Assembly: GCA_017409825.1 (NCBI GenBank)
Contig: JAFQRZ010000010.1
Span: forward strand, 1-58,169
From: Agathobacter sp.
Lineage (GTDB): Bacteria > Bacillota > Clostridia > Lachnospirales > Lachnospiraceae
Length of the DNA stretch: 58,169 bases
Direction of reading: 5' to 3'
In this document: in pieces, positions 34,252 through 42,603 of the stretch
Layout: each line of letters starts with the position of its first letter
Position numbering within the stretch: position 1 is the first letter of the stretch
The notes under the pieces: model-generated
What the model saw: the letters and a program-made list of their open reading frames with translations, nothing else
Databases searched by the model: none
What the model was told of the DNA's origin: nothing
Made by a program: the position numbers and the translations under genes

Positions 34252-36549
34252 CTATTTTTTTATACTTGTACGGCGTCTTAGTTTTTCCTCATATAATACT
34301 TCATCTGCTTTCGACTGTACCGCACCAATATCAAGACTATCTCCACAGAGAAATTCATACGCTCCAACAGACATTTCCACATAAAATGCTTCGTTACACT
34401 CGGCATTAAATTTCTGTGCATATTGCTTTATCGCCTGCACAATCTCCTGACTATGCTGCGCTTCTTCCAGAACGAACATCGAAACAAATTCATCGCCGCC
34501 TAATCTTGCATTAATTGCAGACCTCGGCGTACACTGTCGCAAATATTCTGCGGCTGTCGCTATCGCAAAATCTCCCGATGCATGTCCGAAGCAGTCATTA
34601 ATTTCTTTCAAATGGTCTACGTCAGCATACACAATACATGCTGTTTTATTTTTATTCTCTCGAACCAGTTTCAATGCCTGTTCAATAAATCCACGCCGAT
34701 TATAAAGTTTAGTCAGCTCATCGAATTTTGATAGTTCATTTAGAATTCGATTTTTATCCTCTAATTCCTTTTGCATCTGGCGTTCACGCATATTCATATC
34801 AATAATCTTACGCAGGGAACCTAATTGCATACTACAACTCAGCATAAACGGAAATTCCTTCTGTTCTGCTTCGCATAGCATCAAGCCATACTGTTCATCC
34901 CCAGAGAATAATACATACGCCGTATAAAATCTCGCCTTATCCTTCTGTAAAAACTGCATGAAATCTCCACTTTTCGTTGATATCGGCAATCTATGTTTCG
35001 GTTTATAATAAACCATTTCATCTTCGTTATAAAATGCATTCAAATATATGGTTTCTGGAAGTTCAAATGCCTCATCCATCTTGTGCGACACACCATCCGC
35101 ATAAAAATACACATACGTACTAGTGATTCCCATCGCTTTTAGACGATTCATGATATAAAACATTTGCTCCTTCATATCCAGATTCGCATTAATCAAATCC
35201 ACTGTAAAAGAAGGCAAAAACCACATTTTTCTCTGCGCATCAACATTCGCCTGCTGCAGCACATTTACTTCCTGCGAATGCACGTACTGTCTTACGGAAC
35301 GCAGCAATGCTGTAAGTCCCATCTTTTTGGATTCCTCATCCGCACAATCAATCAGCTCAAACAATACCTTTTCCAAATATTCCAACATAATCTGTTTGGA
35401 AACAAATGGGTGCTGGCACATCTTCTTTAAATTTCGATGCATTGTCTCATTATCCAAATCTGCATCTTTTCCCTCAAAAACAATCGCAACCACTTCATCT
35501 AAAAAAGCGCCCATCCATTCGCGATATTTACTTTTATCCTTTTCATAAGGAACCGTAGAAAACAGTTCATCTGTAATAATTTCTGCTCGCGAAGCAATAT
35601 GCTCGCGTAGCTCCATAATATCCCCAATCTTTTTCGTTTCATTTAAAGCGAATTTGCAACCGCACGATTCCCTCTTATGAAAATATGCTTTCATTTCTTC
35701 AGATTTCGGTTTGTTTCCCTTCGCCAATTCCAAAGCAGCATGTACTGCACGATAACTGAACAAGAAACTGCTATGAGCAACACTGCTTAACGGTGGCTCT
35801 AAAGTCTTTGCCAAATCACCATCATCAAAGCCTGTAATTGCAATATCATGTCCTACCACCAAATCTCTCGCCGCACATACACGATAGCCAGCCTTCGCCA
35901 TATTGTCATTCGCAAAAGCGATTGCCTCTATATCTGGATAATGATCCAACAGATACTCTACCTCAGCATCTACATGCTCGGTATAGTTCCCATGCACAAT
36001 CATATCTTCATTGACTTCAATTCCATGTGCCGTCAGCACATCTTTATACGCCTTAATACGACGGTTAGAGTCATAATTACGTCTTGGCCCACCCACGAAT
36101 CCGATTTTCTTGTAGCCATGGTCTTCTACCAGATGACGGATACACTCACGCATCCCACTATAGTTTCCACCAATCAAATGCGGCACATCCGGGTCTTCTA
36201 CATAATCTCCCAAAATTAACGTCGGAATCCCTTTGAAACGAGCCACGAATTCATCCACATCTGGCACATGCTTAAAATGAGACAACGAGCCATAGGCTAC
36301 AATAATCGCATCTGGCTTAATAAAATGTACATAATCATACACGGTATGAAATTGGAAATCATAATCCCATGCAAAAGAGCCAGACAAAATATCCTTACAA
36401 TAACGTGGAATATGTGGCCCCATCAAAAAAATTAAGTTAACATCTTCCTCTTTCGCACAATTCCGAAAACCTGCTACTAATTTCGCAAAATATTCGGACT
36501 CTGCATTCCCCGCCATAATCGCAATAGTCGGTCTTTTATCCTTCTCCAT
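34252..36549 (-). CDS. LacI-type ligand-binding domain fused to a diguanylate cyclase
   Basis: This 765-residue protein starts directly with a sugar-binding-like domain (about 8-290: TIAIMAGNAESEYF, IRHLVEDHGYKKIGFVGGPR, AIAFANDNMAKAG, AITGFDDGDLA). It lacks both a helix-turn-helix and a signal peptide, so it is cytosolic. A long middle part (300-590) has no motif I know. A GGDEF domain follows (about 605-760) with intact RLGGDEFVSMF near 685 and no RxxD inhibitory site five residues before it. It probably makes cyclic di-GMP in response to an intracellular sugar or nucleoside. The glycosidase and sugar kinase encoded next to it make a sugar ligand plausible. Confidence 0.9.
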   Translation of the reverse strand: MEKDKRPTIAIMAGNAESEYFAKLVAGFRNCAKEEDVNLIFLMGPHIPRYCKDILSGSFAWDYDFQFHTVYDYVHFIKPDAIIVAYGSLSHFKHVPDVDEFVARFKGIPTLILGDYVEDPDVPHLIGGNYSGMRECIRHLVEDHGYKKIGFVGGPRRNYDSNRRIKAYKDVLTAHGIEVNEDMIVHGNYTEHVDAEVEYLLDHYPDIEAIAFANDNMAKAGYRVCAARDLVVGHDIAITGFDDGDLAKTLEPPLSSVAHSSFLFSYRAVHAALELAKGNKPKSEEMKAYFHKRESCGCKFALNETKKIGDIMELREHIASRAEIITDELFSTVPYEKDKSKYREWMGAFLDEVVAIVFEGKDADLDNETMHRNLKKMCQHPFVSKQIMLEYLEKVLFELIDCADEESKKMGLTALLRSVRQYVHSQEVNVLQQANVDAQRKMWFLPSFTVDLINANLDMKEQMFYIMNRLKAMGITSTYVYFYADGVSHKMDEAFELPETIYLNAFYNEDEMVYYKPKHRLPISTKSGDFMQFLQKDKARFYTAYVLFSGDEQYGLMLCEAEQKEFPFMLSCSMQLGSLRKIIDMNMRERQMQKELEDKNRILNELSKFDELTKLYNRRGFIEQALKLVRENKNKTACIVYADVDHLKEINDCFGHASGDFAIATAAEYLRQCTPRSAINARLGGDEFVSMFVLEEAQHSQEIVQAIKQYAQKFNAECNEAFYVEMSVGAYEFLCGDSLDIGAVQSKADEVLYEEKLRRRTSIKK

Positions 36550-36616
36550 AGACTAGTATCCCCCATAAAAAGCCTACACTTTCCCTATTATTTTTATTGT
36601 ACTACATTTCGCAAAA

Positions 36617-36645
36617 AAAGACCACCCCATTTGGAGTGGTCTTTT
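36617..36645 (-). terminator. Terminator after the GH2 gene
   Basis: AAAGACCACCCC pairs with GGAGTGGTCTTT (one G-T pair), with a T7 run on the minus strand. It isolates the glycosidase transcript from the downstream signalling genes. Confidence 0.9.
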
Positions 36646-36665
36646 GAGATAGCTTTCTATCTAGA

Positions 36666-38933
36666 TTATTCAACTACATCAAACTGATTTAACTGTTTAT
36701 TCAATGCTTTAATCGCTGATTCTGGAACATTTCCTGCCATACCCATCATCATTTCAACTGCAAAGTTTTCCATCATGCCCCACATTGGCATATCTGGGCC
36801 AATCTTGCCCTGAGTCATCTTAGAGAAGAATTCCCAAGCTGCTTCGTTTTTGTAAATCTGACCGATGGTAGATTTGATAGATAATTTTCCTTCTGGGAAT
36901 TCCATTGGAGTATCATCTTCTGGTAAGTCAGCACTACCTTCAGCAGTAAACCAGTTAGCAGCTCCGCCTTCGCCTTCATCCTGTCCTGGAAGAACATAGA
37001 TTTCTGGTTCAACTTCTACTTTTTCGATTGTCATAGTATCTTTTACTTCACCAGCAACTGCCATGAAGATATTATATCCATCTTTCATCGCTACTGTAAA
37101 TTTACAGATATGATCTACTGGAGCCTGTGTAGCAACTTCTTCACCATTCATGTAAAGAGTTACGCTATTCTGGTTTGTGTAAACCTTGATTTCTCTTTCT
37201 TCACCAGCTCTCTGAGCATAACGTTTTCCACAAAGGTGAACCATTGGTTCTGGATTCCAGTATGCTTTGTAGATATAGTAGCTGTCTTTCTTTGTCTTAC
37301 GATCCATAGTAACAAGACCTTTGTTGTTACGTCCTGCTACGCCGCCTTCGTCACGAGCTGCACAACCGAAGTCGAACATATTCCATACGTGGCTAGACCA
37401 AATCCATGGTCTTTCATCAAGAACTTTTGCCATGTGTTCATGGTAAAGTGCCTGATAATCTTCTGAGTAATCTTTACATTTTGGTTCTGGACCATGATAT
37501 GTAATGATACCTTCACAACCATATTCAGATACACCTAAGCAGATGTTTGGATGTTTTTCATGGAAGTTGTCAAGCCATGGACCATTGTCTTCCATCTTGC
37601 CGCCATACCAACCGAAGTAATGGTTGTAGCTTTCTGTATCTGTAATGTAATGCATTGGTCCATCTACTGGTGTAAATGAAACGTGAGCAATTGTTGTAAG
37701 ACGGGTTGGGTCTAATTCTTTTGCTAATGCATTTAATTCTTTGTGGTTTTCTACTAACTGTTCAGAGATACCACCGATGAGGATTTCATTTGAAACGCCC
37801 CAGAACATGATAGATGGGTGGTTGTAGTTCTGAATGATGAGCTCTTTCATCTGTTCAATACAGTTCTGATGAGCTGCTGGGTTCTTGCTCATAACTGAGA
37901 TGAATGGAATTTCAGCCCAGATAGCGAAACCTAATTCGTCACATGCATCATAGAAATCCTGTGAATGCTGATAGTGAGCAAGACGGATAGTGTTTGCACC
38001 GAGTTCTTTGATAATGTAAGCATCGTCAAAGTGTTCTTCTCTTGTAAGAGCATTTCCTAAGTACATAACGTCCTGATGACGAGATACACCACGAAGTGGA
38101 GTTGGTACGCCATTAATGCTGAAACCTTCCTGTGGATCGCATTTGAATTCACGTACACCAACATTTACTTCTAAATCATCATAAGTTTCATTTCTTCTCT
38201 GAAGTTCTGCAACTACAGTGTAAAGATATGGTTCATCAAAATCCCAAAGATTTGCATCTGGCACAAAGATTGTTGTCTTTGTAGCATCTGCTGGACGAAC
38301 TGCATAGCCTACTTCTTCGCCATCTTCATCAAAAATGCTGTACTGAACTGTAAAGTTTTCATCTGCATTCTTAACCCATGATTCGATTTCAAATGTAGCA
38401 CCGCCGCATTCGGTTGGCTTTGGTGTAACCATGATACCAGGGCCACCATAGTATTCTAAGTCAAAGTGAGCATCTGGAACGCTAATGATATTAACGTCAC
38501 GATAGATACCGCCGTAGAATGTAAAGTCAGCATGCTGTGGATATACATAATCGTTTGCTTTGTTGTTTACTGCTACAACTAATAAGTTTTCTTCATCTGC
38601 TTTGCAAAGATCTGTAATGTCTGCACGGAATGTTGAGTAGCCACCTTCATGATATGTAACTTTTTCTCCGTTTACATATACAGTAGCTTCTGAGTTTACT
38701 CCCATAAATTCTACGAACACACGTCCGCCAGCGAGTGGCTGAACTGGTGTTTCAAATGTTTTTGCATACCAGTACTGCCCTCTGTCATAAGAACCGTTTC
38801 CGTCACATCCGTCAACAGCATTCCATGAATGTGGAACATCTACTGTCTGCCAATTTTCTGGATATACGCTTGGTAATCCAGCGTCTTCTTGAATGAATTT
38901 CCAATTTTCATTGATGTTGATAATATTACGCAT
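36666..38933 (-). CDS. Glycoside hydrolase family 2 (beta-galactosidase-like)
   Basis: This 755-residue protein has the GH2 layout: sugar-binding jelly roll (about 10-165, SYDRGQYWYAKTFETP), immunoglobulin-like domain (170-265), and a TIM barrel (about 270-570). The acid/base Glu is in FWGVSNEI (near 381) and the nucleophile Glu in LGVSEYGCEG (near 468). There is no signal peptide, so the substrate must be imported. A C-terminal tail of about 110 residues (640-755), ending in a helical, Met-rich part, is not a standard GH2 domain. Both beta-galactosidase and beta-glucuronidase are possible. It is a single-gene transcript with its own promoter, operator and terminator. Confidence 0.93.
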   Translation of the reverse strand: MRNIININENWKFIQEDAGLPSVYPENWQTVDVPHSWNAVDGCDGNGSYDRGQYWYAKTFETPVQPLAGGRVFVEFMGVNSEATVYVNGEKVTYHEGGYSTFRADITDLCKADEENLLVVAVNNKANDYVYPQHADFTFYGGIYRDVNIISVPDAHFDLEYYGGPGIMVTPKPTECGGATFEIESWVKNADENFTVQYSIFDEDGEEVGYAVRPADATKTTIFVPDANLWDFDEPYLYTVVAELQRRNETYDDLEVNVGVREFKCDPQEGFSINGVPTPLRGVSRHQDVMYLGNALTREEHFDDAYIIKELGANTIRLAHYQHSQDFYDACDELGFAIWAEIPFISVMSKNPAAHQNCIEQMKELIIQNYNHPSIMFWGVSNEILIGGISEQLVENHKELNALAKELDPTRLTTIAHVSFTPVDGPMHYITDTESYNHYFGWYGGKMEDNGPWLDNFHEKHPNICLGVSEYGCEGIITYHGPEPKCKDYSEDYQALYHEHMAKVLDERPWIWSSHVWNMFDFGCAARDEGGVAGRNNKGLVTMDRKTKKDSYYIYKAYWNPEPMVHLCGKRYAQRAGEEREIKVYTNQNSVTLYMNGEEVATQAPVDHICKFTVAMKDGYNIFMAVAGEVKDTMTIEKVEVEPEIYVLPGQDEGEGGAANWFTAEGSADLPEDDTPMEFPEGKLSIKSTIGQIYKNEAAWEFFSKMTQGKIGPDMPMWGMMENFAVEMMMGMAGNVPESAIKALNKQLNQFDVVE

Positions 38934-38957
38934 ATTAACCCCCTTATTTTCTTTACT

Positions 38958-39011
38958 GACCTAAATTAGGTCGCTTACAATCATTTTAAATTCTTTTAAA
39001 CATTTTGTCCA
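38958..39011 (-). promoter_or_regulatory. GH2 promoter with a palindromic operator
   Basis: On the minus strand TGGACA (39006-39011) and TAAAAT (38983-38988) are 17 bp apart. The palindrome GACCTAAATTAGGTC (38958-38972; 7-bp arms around a single A) lies just after the expected start point. A repressor bound there would block transcription; the regulator is not encoded nearby. Confidence 0.7.
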
Positions 39012-39037
39012 TATATTTCGTTAAATTTAGTATTTTT

Positions 39038-39958
39038 TTATAAATTTATCCCAAATTCTTCTGGTCGAAAACGTGGACACACATTATCTGTCGAAGTGAT
39101 TACGGATGCAGCCAGTGTATTTCCTATCTGAATGGATTCCCCTAGTGTTTTTCCGTAAGTTAGACCAGACATCGCTCCTGCACAAAATGCATCCCCAGCA
39201 CCAGTCGTATCTACCACCACTACATTTTTGGCAGGAACAAATCCTTTCCCGCCATGGATGTCCGCATAAACTGCCCCTTTTGCTCCCATCGTCACAATCA
39301 TTGCTTTGATATTCGCCTGTTTGATTTTTTCTGCTAAAATATCACGCATTTGCTCCGGTTCAACGTCTGTATAATCATCCAGAAATAGCAAACCCGCTTC
39401 GTGTTCATTGCAGATAAAACAATCCAAACTCTGTAGGAAATCCCTTCTCTCAATTGCAATTCGCATATTGGATACCAATGCATATACCTTTTTGTTGTAT
39501 TTGTCTGCCAGCTCAAAAGTTTTCTTCACAACATCTTTATGCAAATCCAATTCCAAAATTATAGAATCACAATCCTTAAAAATCTCATCTCCATGCTCTT
39601 CCAAAATCGGATAACTAAGATATGTATCCGGTCTATGCGAAATAGAACCAGCCACATCACCATTATTATCAAACAGGGCGAGCCAGGTGCCCATACCTTC
39701 TGGCACCGTTTTTACATAATCTACATTTACCTTGTGACGTGCAAGCTTCTCTAACACATCTTTTCCCATTGATGTCGGATCCACTGTTCCAATAAAGGTT
39801 GGTCGCAACTCCAAATTCGCAATATCCTCTACTACATTTCTAGCCACACCACCATGCACATATTCCACTCGTCCAGCATTTCTTCCGTTCGGAATATATG
39901 CTCCTTCTGGAAATCCTTTCACATCCACAAACACCGTTCCAATTACAACAATCCCCAT
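39038..39958 (-). CDS. PfkB-family carbohydrate kinase
   Basis: This 306-residue protein is a ribokinase-fold kinase. It has GGVARNVVEDIANL (37-50), the NEHEAGLLF segment and the anion-hole signature DTTGAGDAFCAGAMSGL (about 249-265) with the catalytic Asp. It phosphorylates a sugar or nucleoside, which cannot be told apart here; the GNAGRVEYVHGGVARN start recalls pseudouridine or adenosine kinase-like members. It ends 105 bp before the GH2 gene, with the GH2 promoter in between, and follows an acetyltransferase gene by 4 bp. Confidence 0.92.
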   Translation of the reverse strand: MGIVVIGTVFVDVKGFPEGAYIPNGRNAGRVEYVHGGVARNVVEDIANLELRPTFIGTVDPTSMGKDVLEKLARHKVNVDYVKTVPEGMGTWLALFDNNGDVAGSISHRPDTYLSYPILEEHGDEIFKDCDSIILELDLHKDVVKKTFELADKYNKKVYALVSNMRIAIERRDFLQSLDCFICNEHEAGLLFLDDYTDVEPEQMRDILAEKIKQANIKAMIVTMGAKGAVYADIHGGKGFVPAKNVVVVDTTGAGDAFCAGAMSGLTYGKTLGESIQIGNTLAASVITSTDNVCPRFRPEEFGINL

Positions 39959-39962
39959 TTTC

Positions 39963-40493
39963 TTATCCTCTTTCTTCTTTCTTTATACAATTTACTTTCA
40001 CACGGATTTTTTCATCCAGCTCTCTTGCATAATATACATCCTCATGGTGAAATCGAAATCCACATTTTTCCTGCACACGCATAGAGTTATGATTATCCAG
40101 ATTATGTGCACACCATATCACATTTAGTCCTTTTTCCGTAAAACCATGTTCCAGCAAGCACTTACAAGCCTCTGCCATATAACCATTTCCCCAATATGGA
40201 TATCCCAGCCAAAAGCCCAGCTCTGCCTCTGTTTCACTTTGGGCAAATCGACTTTCACAGTAAGGCATAAGGGCAACATTCCCAATCACTGCCTCTGTCT
40301 CTTTCAAAAGAATTGCATAGGTATACTCATTCATCAAAATATCCCGTAAAACTCTTCTACTCTCTTTTTCATTTACATGTGGAGTCCATCCACAGGGCGG
40401 TCCAACATGCGAATCCTTTGCAAGCTCAAATAGCCTTTCCGCATCGTCCCTTTTCCAAGGCCTTATAAATAATCGTTCTGTTTCAAATATCAT
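39963..40493 (-). CDS. GNAT acetyltransferase, RimJ/RimL type
   Basis: This 176-residue protein has the RimJ/RimL pattern: TERLFIRPWKRDDAERLFEL (5-24), then ELGFWLGYPYWGNGYMAEAC with the acetyl-CoA loop, and a C-terminal VQEKCGFRFHHED. Such proteins acetylate protein N-termini, amino acids or small molecules; the target is unknown. It is first in a two-gene unit with the PfkB kinase. The 170 bp upstream, shared with the divergent XRE gene, hold no structure I can name. Confidence 0.9.
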   Translation of the reverse strand: MIFETERLFIRPWKRDDAERLFELAKDSHVGPPCGWTPHVNEKESRRVLRDILMNEYTYAILLKETEAVIGNVALMPYCESRFAQSETEAELGFWLGYPYWGNGYMAEACKCLLEHGFTEKGLNVIWCAHNLDNHNSMRVQEKCGFRFHHEDVYYARELDEKIRVKVNCIKKEERG

Positions 40494-40663
40494 GTTACAC
40501 CTCCAGGCTGAACATGTAAGAATTCCCTATTTTTATTCCTGTTTTCCAAGAATATTTTTCGTATTTTTGTCCATTTTCTTATATATGCAGAATTGTTTGC
40601 AGTTCCATTTCCCACTTACTAAGATTAGCTTAATTACTTCGTGTTCATAAGAAAGGAAGGCCA

Positions 40664-40999
40664 ATGAAAAACAATCAAATTGGCGTTATGCTAAAAAAAT
40701 ACAGAAAAATGAATGCGCTTTCTGTTAACGATGTTGTCGTAGAATTACATGACAAATATGGTGTAAATGTTGCAGAAAAAACAGTCTATGGTTGGGAGTC
40801 CAATCAGGCACATCCAACCTCAGATGTTTTTGTTGCGCTATGTGATATCTACAAAATCAATAATATCTCTGACGTTTTCAATTCAAAGGAACCAAAAGGT
40901 TTTCCTATTACAGCAGAAGAACGTCAGTTGATTGAGAACTATCGTCAACATCCCGAAATGCAGGGTGCCATTCGCAAAATTTTAAACATGGGCGAATAG
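40664..40999 (+). CDS. XRE-family helix-turn-helix regulator
   Basis: This 111-residue protein has a Cro/C1-type helix-turn-helix in residues 4-62: GVMLKKYRKMNALSVNDVV, then AEKTVYGWESNQAHPTSDVF as recognition helix region. The C-terminal part has no known effector domain. A strong ribosome-binding site (AAGGAAGG) precedes the ATG. It stands alone and ends at a terminator. The target is unknown. Confidence 0.88.
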   Translation: MKNNQIGVMLKKYRKMNALSVNDVVVELHDKYGVNVAEKTVYGWESNQAHPTSDVFVALCDIYKINNISDVFNSKEPKGFPITAEERQLIENYRQHPEMQGAIRKILNMGE

Positions 41000-41050
41000 T
41001 TGCTTTTATTATATTTCGATTATTCATTTTTTTCAATATAAGAAAGCACA

Positions 41051-41080
41051 ATAAAAGGACGTCCGTAGCCGTCCTTTTAT
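41051..41080. terminator. Bidirectional terminator
   Basis: ATAAAAGGACG (41051-41061) and CGTCCTTTTAT (41070-41080) form a perfect stem between the converging XRE gene and the 41082 gene. Confidence 0.92.
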
Positions 41081-41081
41081 C

Positions 41082-41411
41082 CTATTTACCTAAGTATTCC
41101 AGTAATCGTTCTATATGTGGTTGATAACATGCTTTCATTTCTACATCATTAGCAAAATTGTAAAAAGAAGGAGCCTCTTCTGGTGCACAGTCAATGGTTG
41201 TGTAAATATCCGATGCCAGTTCTCCTAGCAAGATTTCAGCAAGTTCTTCTGCTGTTTCAAAGCGAGTAAAGACATCATAATAATGATTTTCCTTATTGTA
41301 TCGACTAAAGAACCACTCTCCTTTCAATGATTCCGCCACATCCATATCGGTTACTCTGAATATTGCCCTAAATTCTTTTAGGATTTTTTTGATTTTTTGT
41401 TTCTCTGTCAT
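41082..41411 (-). CDS. Hypothetical protein beside a divergent XRE gene
   Basis: This protein of about 109 residues starts MTEKQKIKKILKEFRAIF and has VAESLKGEWFFSRYNKENHYYDVF followed by an acidic helical half; no known motif is visible. I chose the ATG at 41411 because an AAAGG ribosome-binding site lies about 9 bases before it; ATGs at 41420 and 41444 are in frame. It is divergent from the XRE gene at 41502 and shares its 90-bp control region, so regulation by that protein is likely. Toxin, antirepressor or phage-remnant roles are all open. Confidence 0.65.
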   Translation of the reverse strand: MTEKQKIKKILKEFRAIFRVTDMDVAESLKGEWFFSRYNKENHYYDVFTRFETAEELAEILLGELASDIYTTIDCAPEEAPSFYNFANDVEMKACYQPHIERLLEYLGK

Positions 41412-41426
41412 GTTTTCCATCCTTTC

Positions 41427-41486
41427 GCAACCATTTAGTTGCATAAACTATTTTTATATTATGACACCAAACTATAAGAATGTCAA
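41427..41486 (-). promoter_or_regulatory. Divergent control region with palindrome
   Basis: On the minus strand TTGACA (41481-41486) and CATAAT (41458-41463) are 17 bp apart and serve the hypothetical gene. The inverted repeat GCAAC-N6-GTTGC (41427-41442) lies just downstream of the start point, a good position for an XRE repressor site. Confidence 0.6.
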
Positions 41487-41501
41487 TGAGGTGAGTCAAA
41501 A

Positions 41502-41714
41502 ATGTATTTTCAAAGATTAACGGATTTAAGAAAAGAACACAACCTAACACAGCAGGACATTGCTGATTTATTACATTGTCAACGAGAAGTTTACCGCAGA
41601 CACGAGAAGGGAATTCGTGACATTCCAATCTCAAGTGTCATCGTCCTTGCAAAATATTACAAGGTATCTGTTGACTATCTGTTAGGCGAAACTGATAAAA
41701 GAGAACGTTATTAG
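41502..41714 (+). CDS. Small XRE-family helix-turn-helix regulator
   Basis: This 70-residue protein is little more than a Cro/C1 DNA-binding domain: LTDLRKEHNLTQQDIADLL, then QREVYRRHEKGIRDIPISSV, ending YYKVSVDYLLGETDKRERY. The ribosome-binding site GAGGTGA precedes the ATG. It is divergent from the hypothetical gene at 41082-41411. It probably represses that gene, itself, or both. Confidence 0.9.
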   Translation: MYFQRLTDLRKEHNLTQQDIADLLHCQREVYRRHEKGIRDIPISSVIVLAKYYKVSVDYLLGETDKRERY

Positions 41715-41722
41715 ATGTTTCG

Positions 41723-41757
41723 GAGAAAAGGCGACTCTACGGTGTCGCCTTTTTCTC
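41723..41757. terminator. Bidirectional terminator between XRE and yitT
   Basis: GAGAAAAGGCGAC (41723-41735) pairs with GTCGCCTTTTTCTC (41744-41757), a 13-bp stem with one bulged base between converging genes; the end of the yitT-like gene lies inside it. Confidence 0.9.
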
Positions 41758-42603
41758 GTTTATTTCTTTCGGTATATAGCGCATTTCGTTCACTGCATAT
41801 ACCGTCACAAAAGCCGAAGGATCTACCTTGGTAATAAAGTTCATCAATTTCAAATATTCATTTTTGTCCACGATTGTATTGATTTCTATGTGTTGAGTGT
41901 CAGAATAGGTTCCATACGCATGATACTTCGTCGCACCACTATGTAGCTCATGCAATATAAAATCTAATATCTCCTTCTCTTTTTTCGAAATAATACATAC
42001 GCGTTTCTTGATTGTAGTTCCAAAAATAAAATGATCCAAAATAATTCCACCGAAATAGGTTCCCAGCACACTGAGAATTACAGTTTTCAAATCAGCCACT
42101 AAGATAGAAGCCAATGCTACTACCATGCCCGCTAATCCAACCGCTTTACCAATTTCCATGTGTAAATACTTGTTCATAAATTTTCCTACAATATCCAGTC
42201 CTCCTGAAGATGCATTTCTGACAAATAGCATTGACTGGCCCATGCTCACTACACAAATGTAGCAAATCACGTCCAAGGTCTGGTCATTGGTCAAGGACTG
42301 ATTATTTGGAAATATTACCTCAAATATCCCCATAATGGTTGGAAGTAAAAGTGCCGTATAAACAGTCTTCACACCAAACTCCTTGCCAATAAAAACAAAC
42401 CCAAATATAAGTAATGCTACATTCATTATGAACGTCAAAGTTGCAATTGACAATGGGACATATCTGGCAAATATCATCGCTAACGCAGCAATACTTCCAA
42501 CAGAAACATTGCTTGGGACCATAAAAAAGAATACCGCAACTGCTACAACAGCCGTGCCCAATGTTATCATAACAAAATCTATGATTTTATCCTTTATACT
42601 CAT
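41737..42603 (-). CDS. YitT-family membrane protein
   Basis: This 288-residue protein has five or six membrane segments and the family motif in LFVRNASSGGLDIVGKFMNKYL, then a cytosolic C-terminal DUF2179 domain (about 195-280, with YHAYGTYSDTQHIEINTIV). The transported substrate of YitT proteins is not established. The start MSIKDKIIDF at 42603 overlaps the MATE stop by 4 bases (ATGA), so the two are coupled; the longer frame upstream is the MATE sequence in another frame. Confidence 0.92.
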   Translation of the reverse strand: MSIKDKIIDFVMITLGTAVVAVAVFFFMVPSNVSVGSIAALAMIFARYVPLSIATLTFIMNVALLIFGFVFIGKEFGVKTVYTALLLPTIMGIFEVIFPNNQSLTNDQTLDVICYICVVSMGQSMLFVRNASSGGLDIVGKFMNKYLHMEIGKAVGLAGMVVALASILVADLKTVILSVLGTYFGGIILDHFIFGTTIKKRVCIISKKEKEILDFILHELHSGATKYHAYGTYSDTQHIEINTIVDKNEYLKLMNFITKVDPSAFVTVYAVNEMRYIPKEINEKKATP

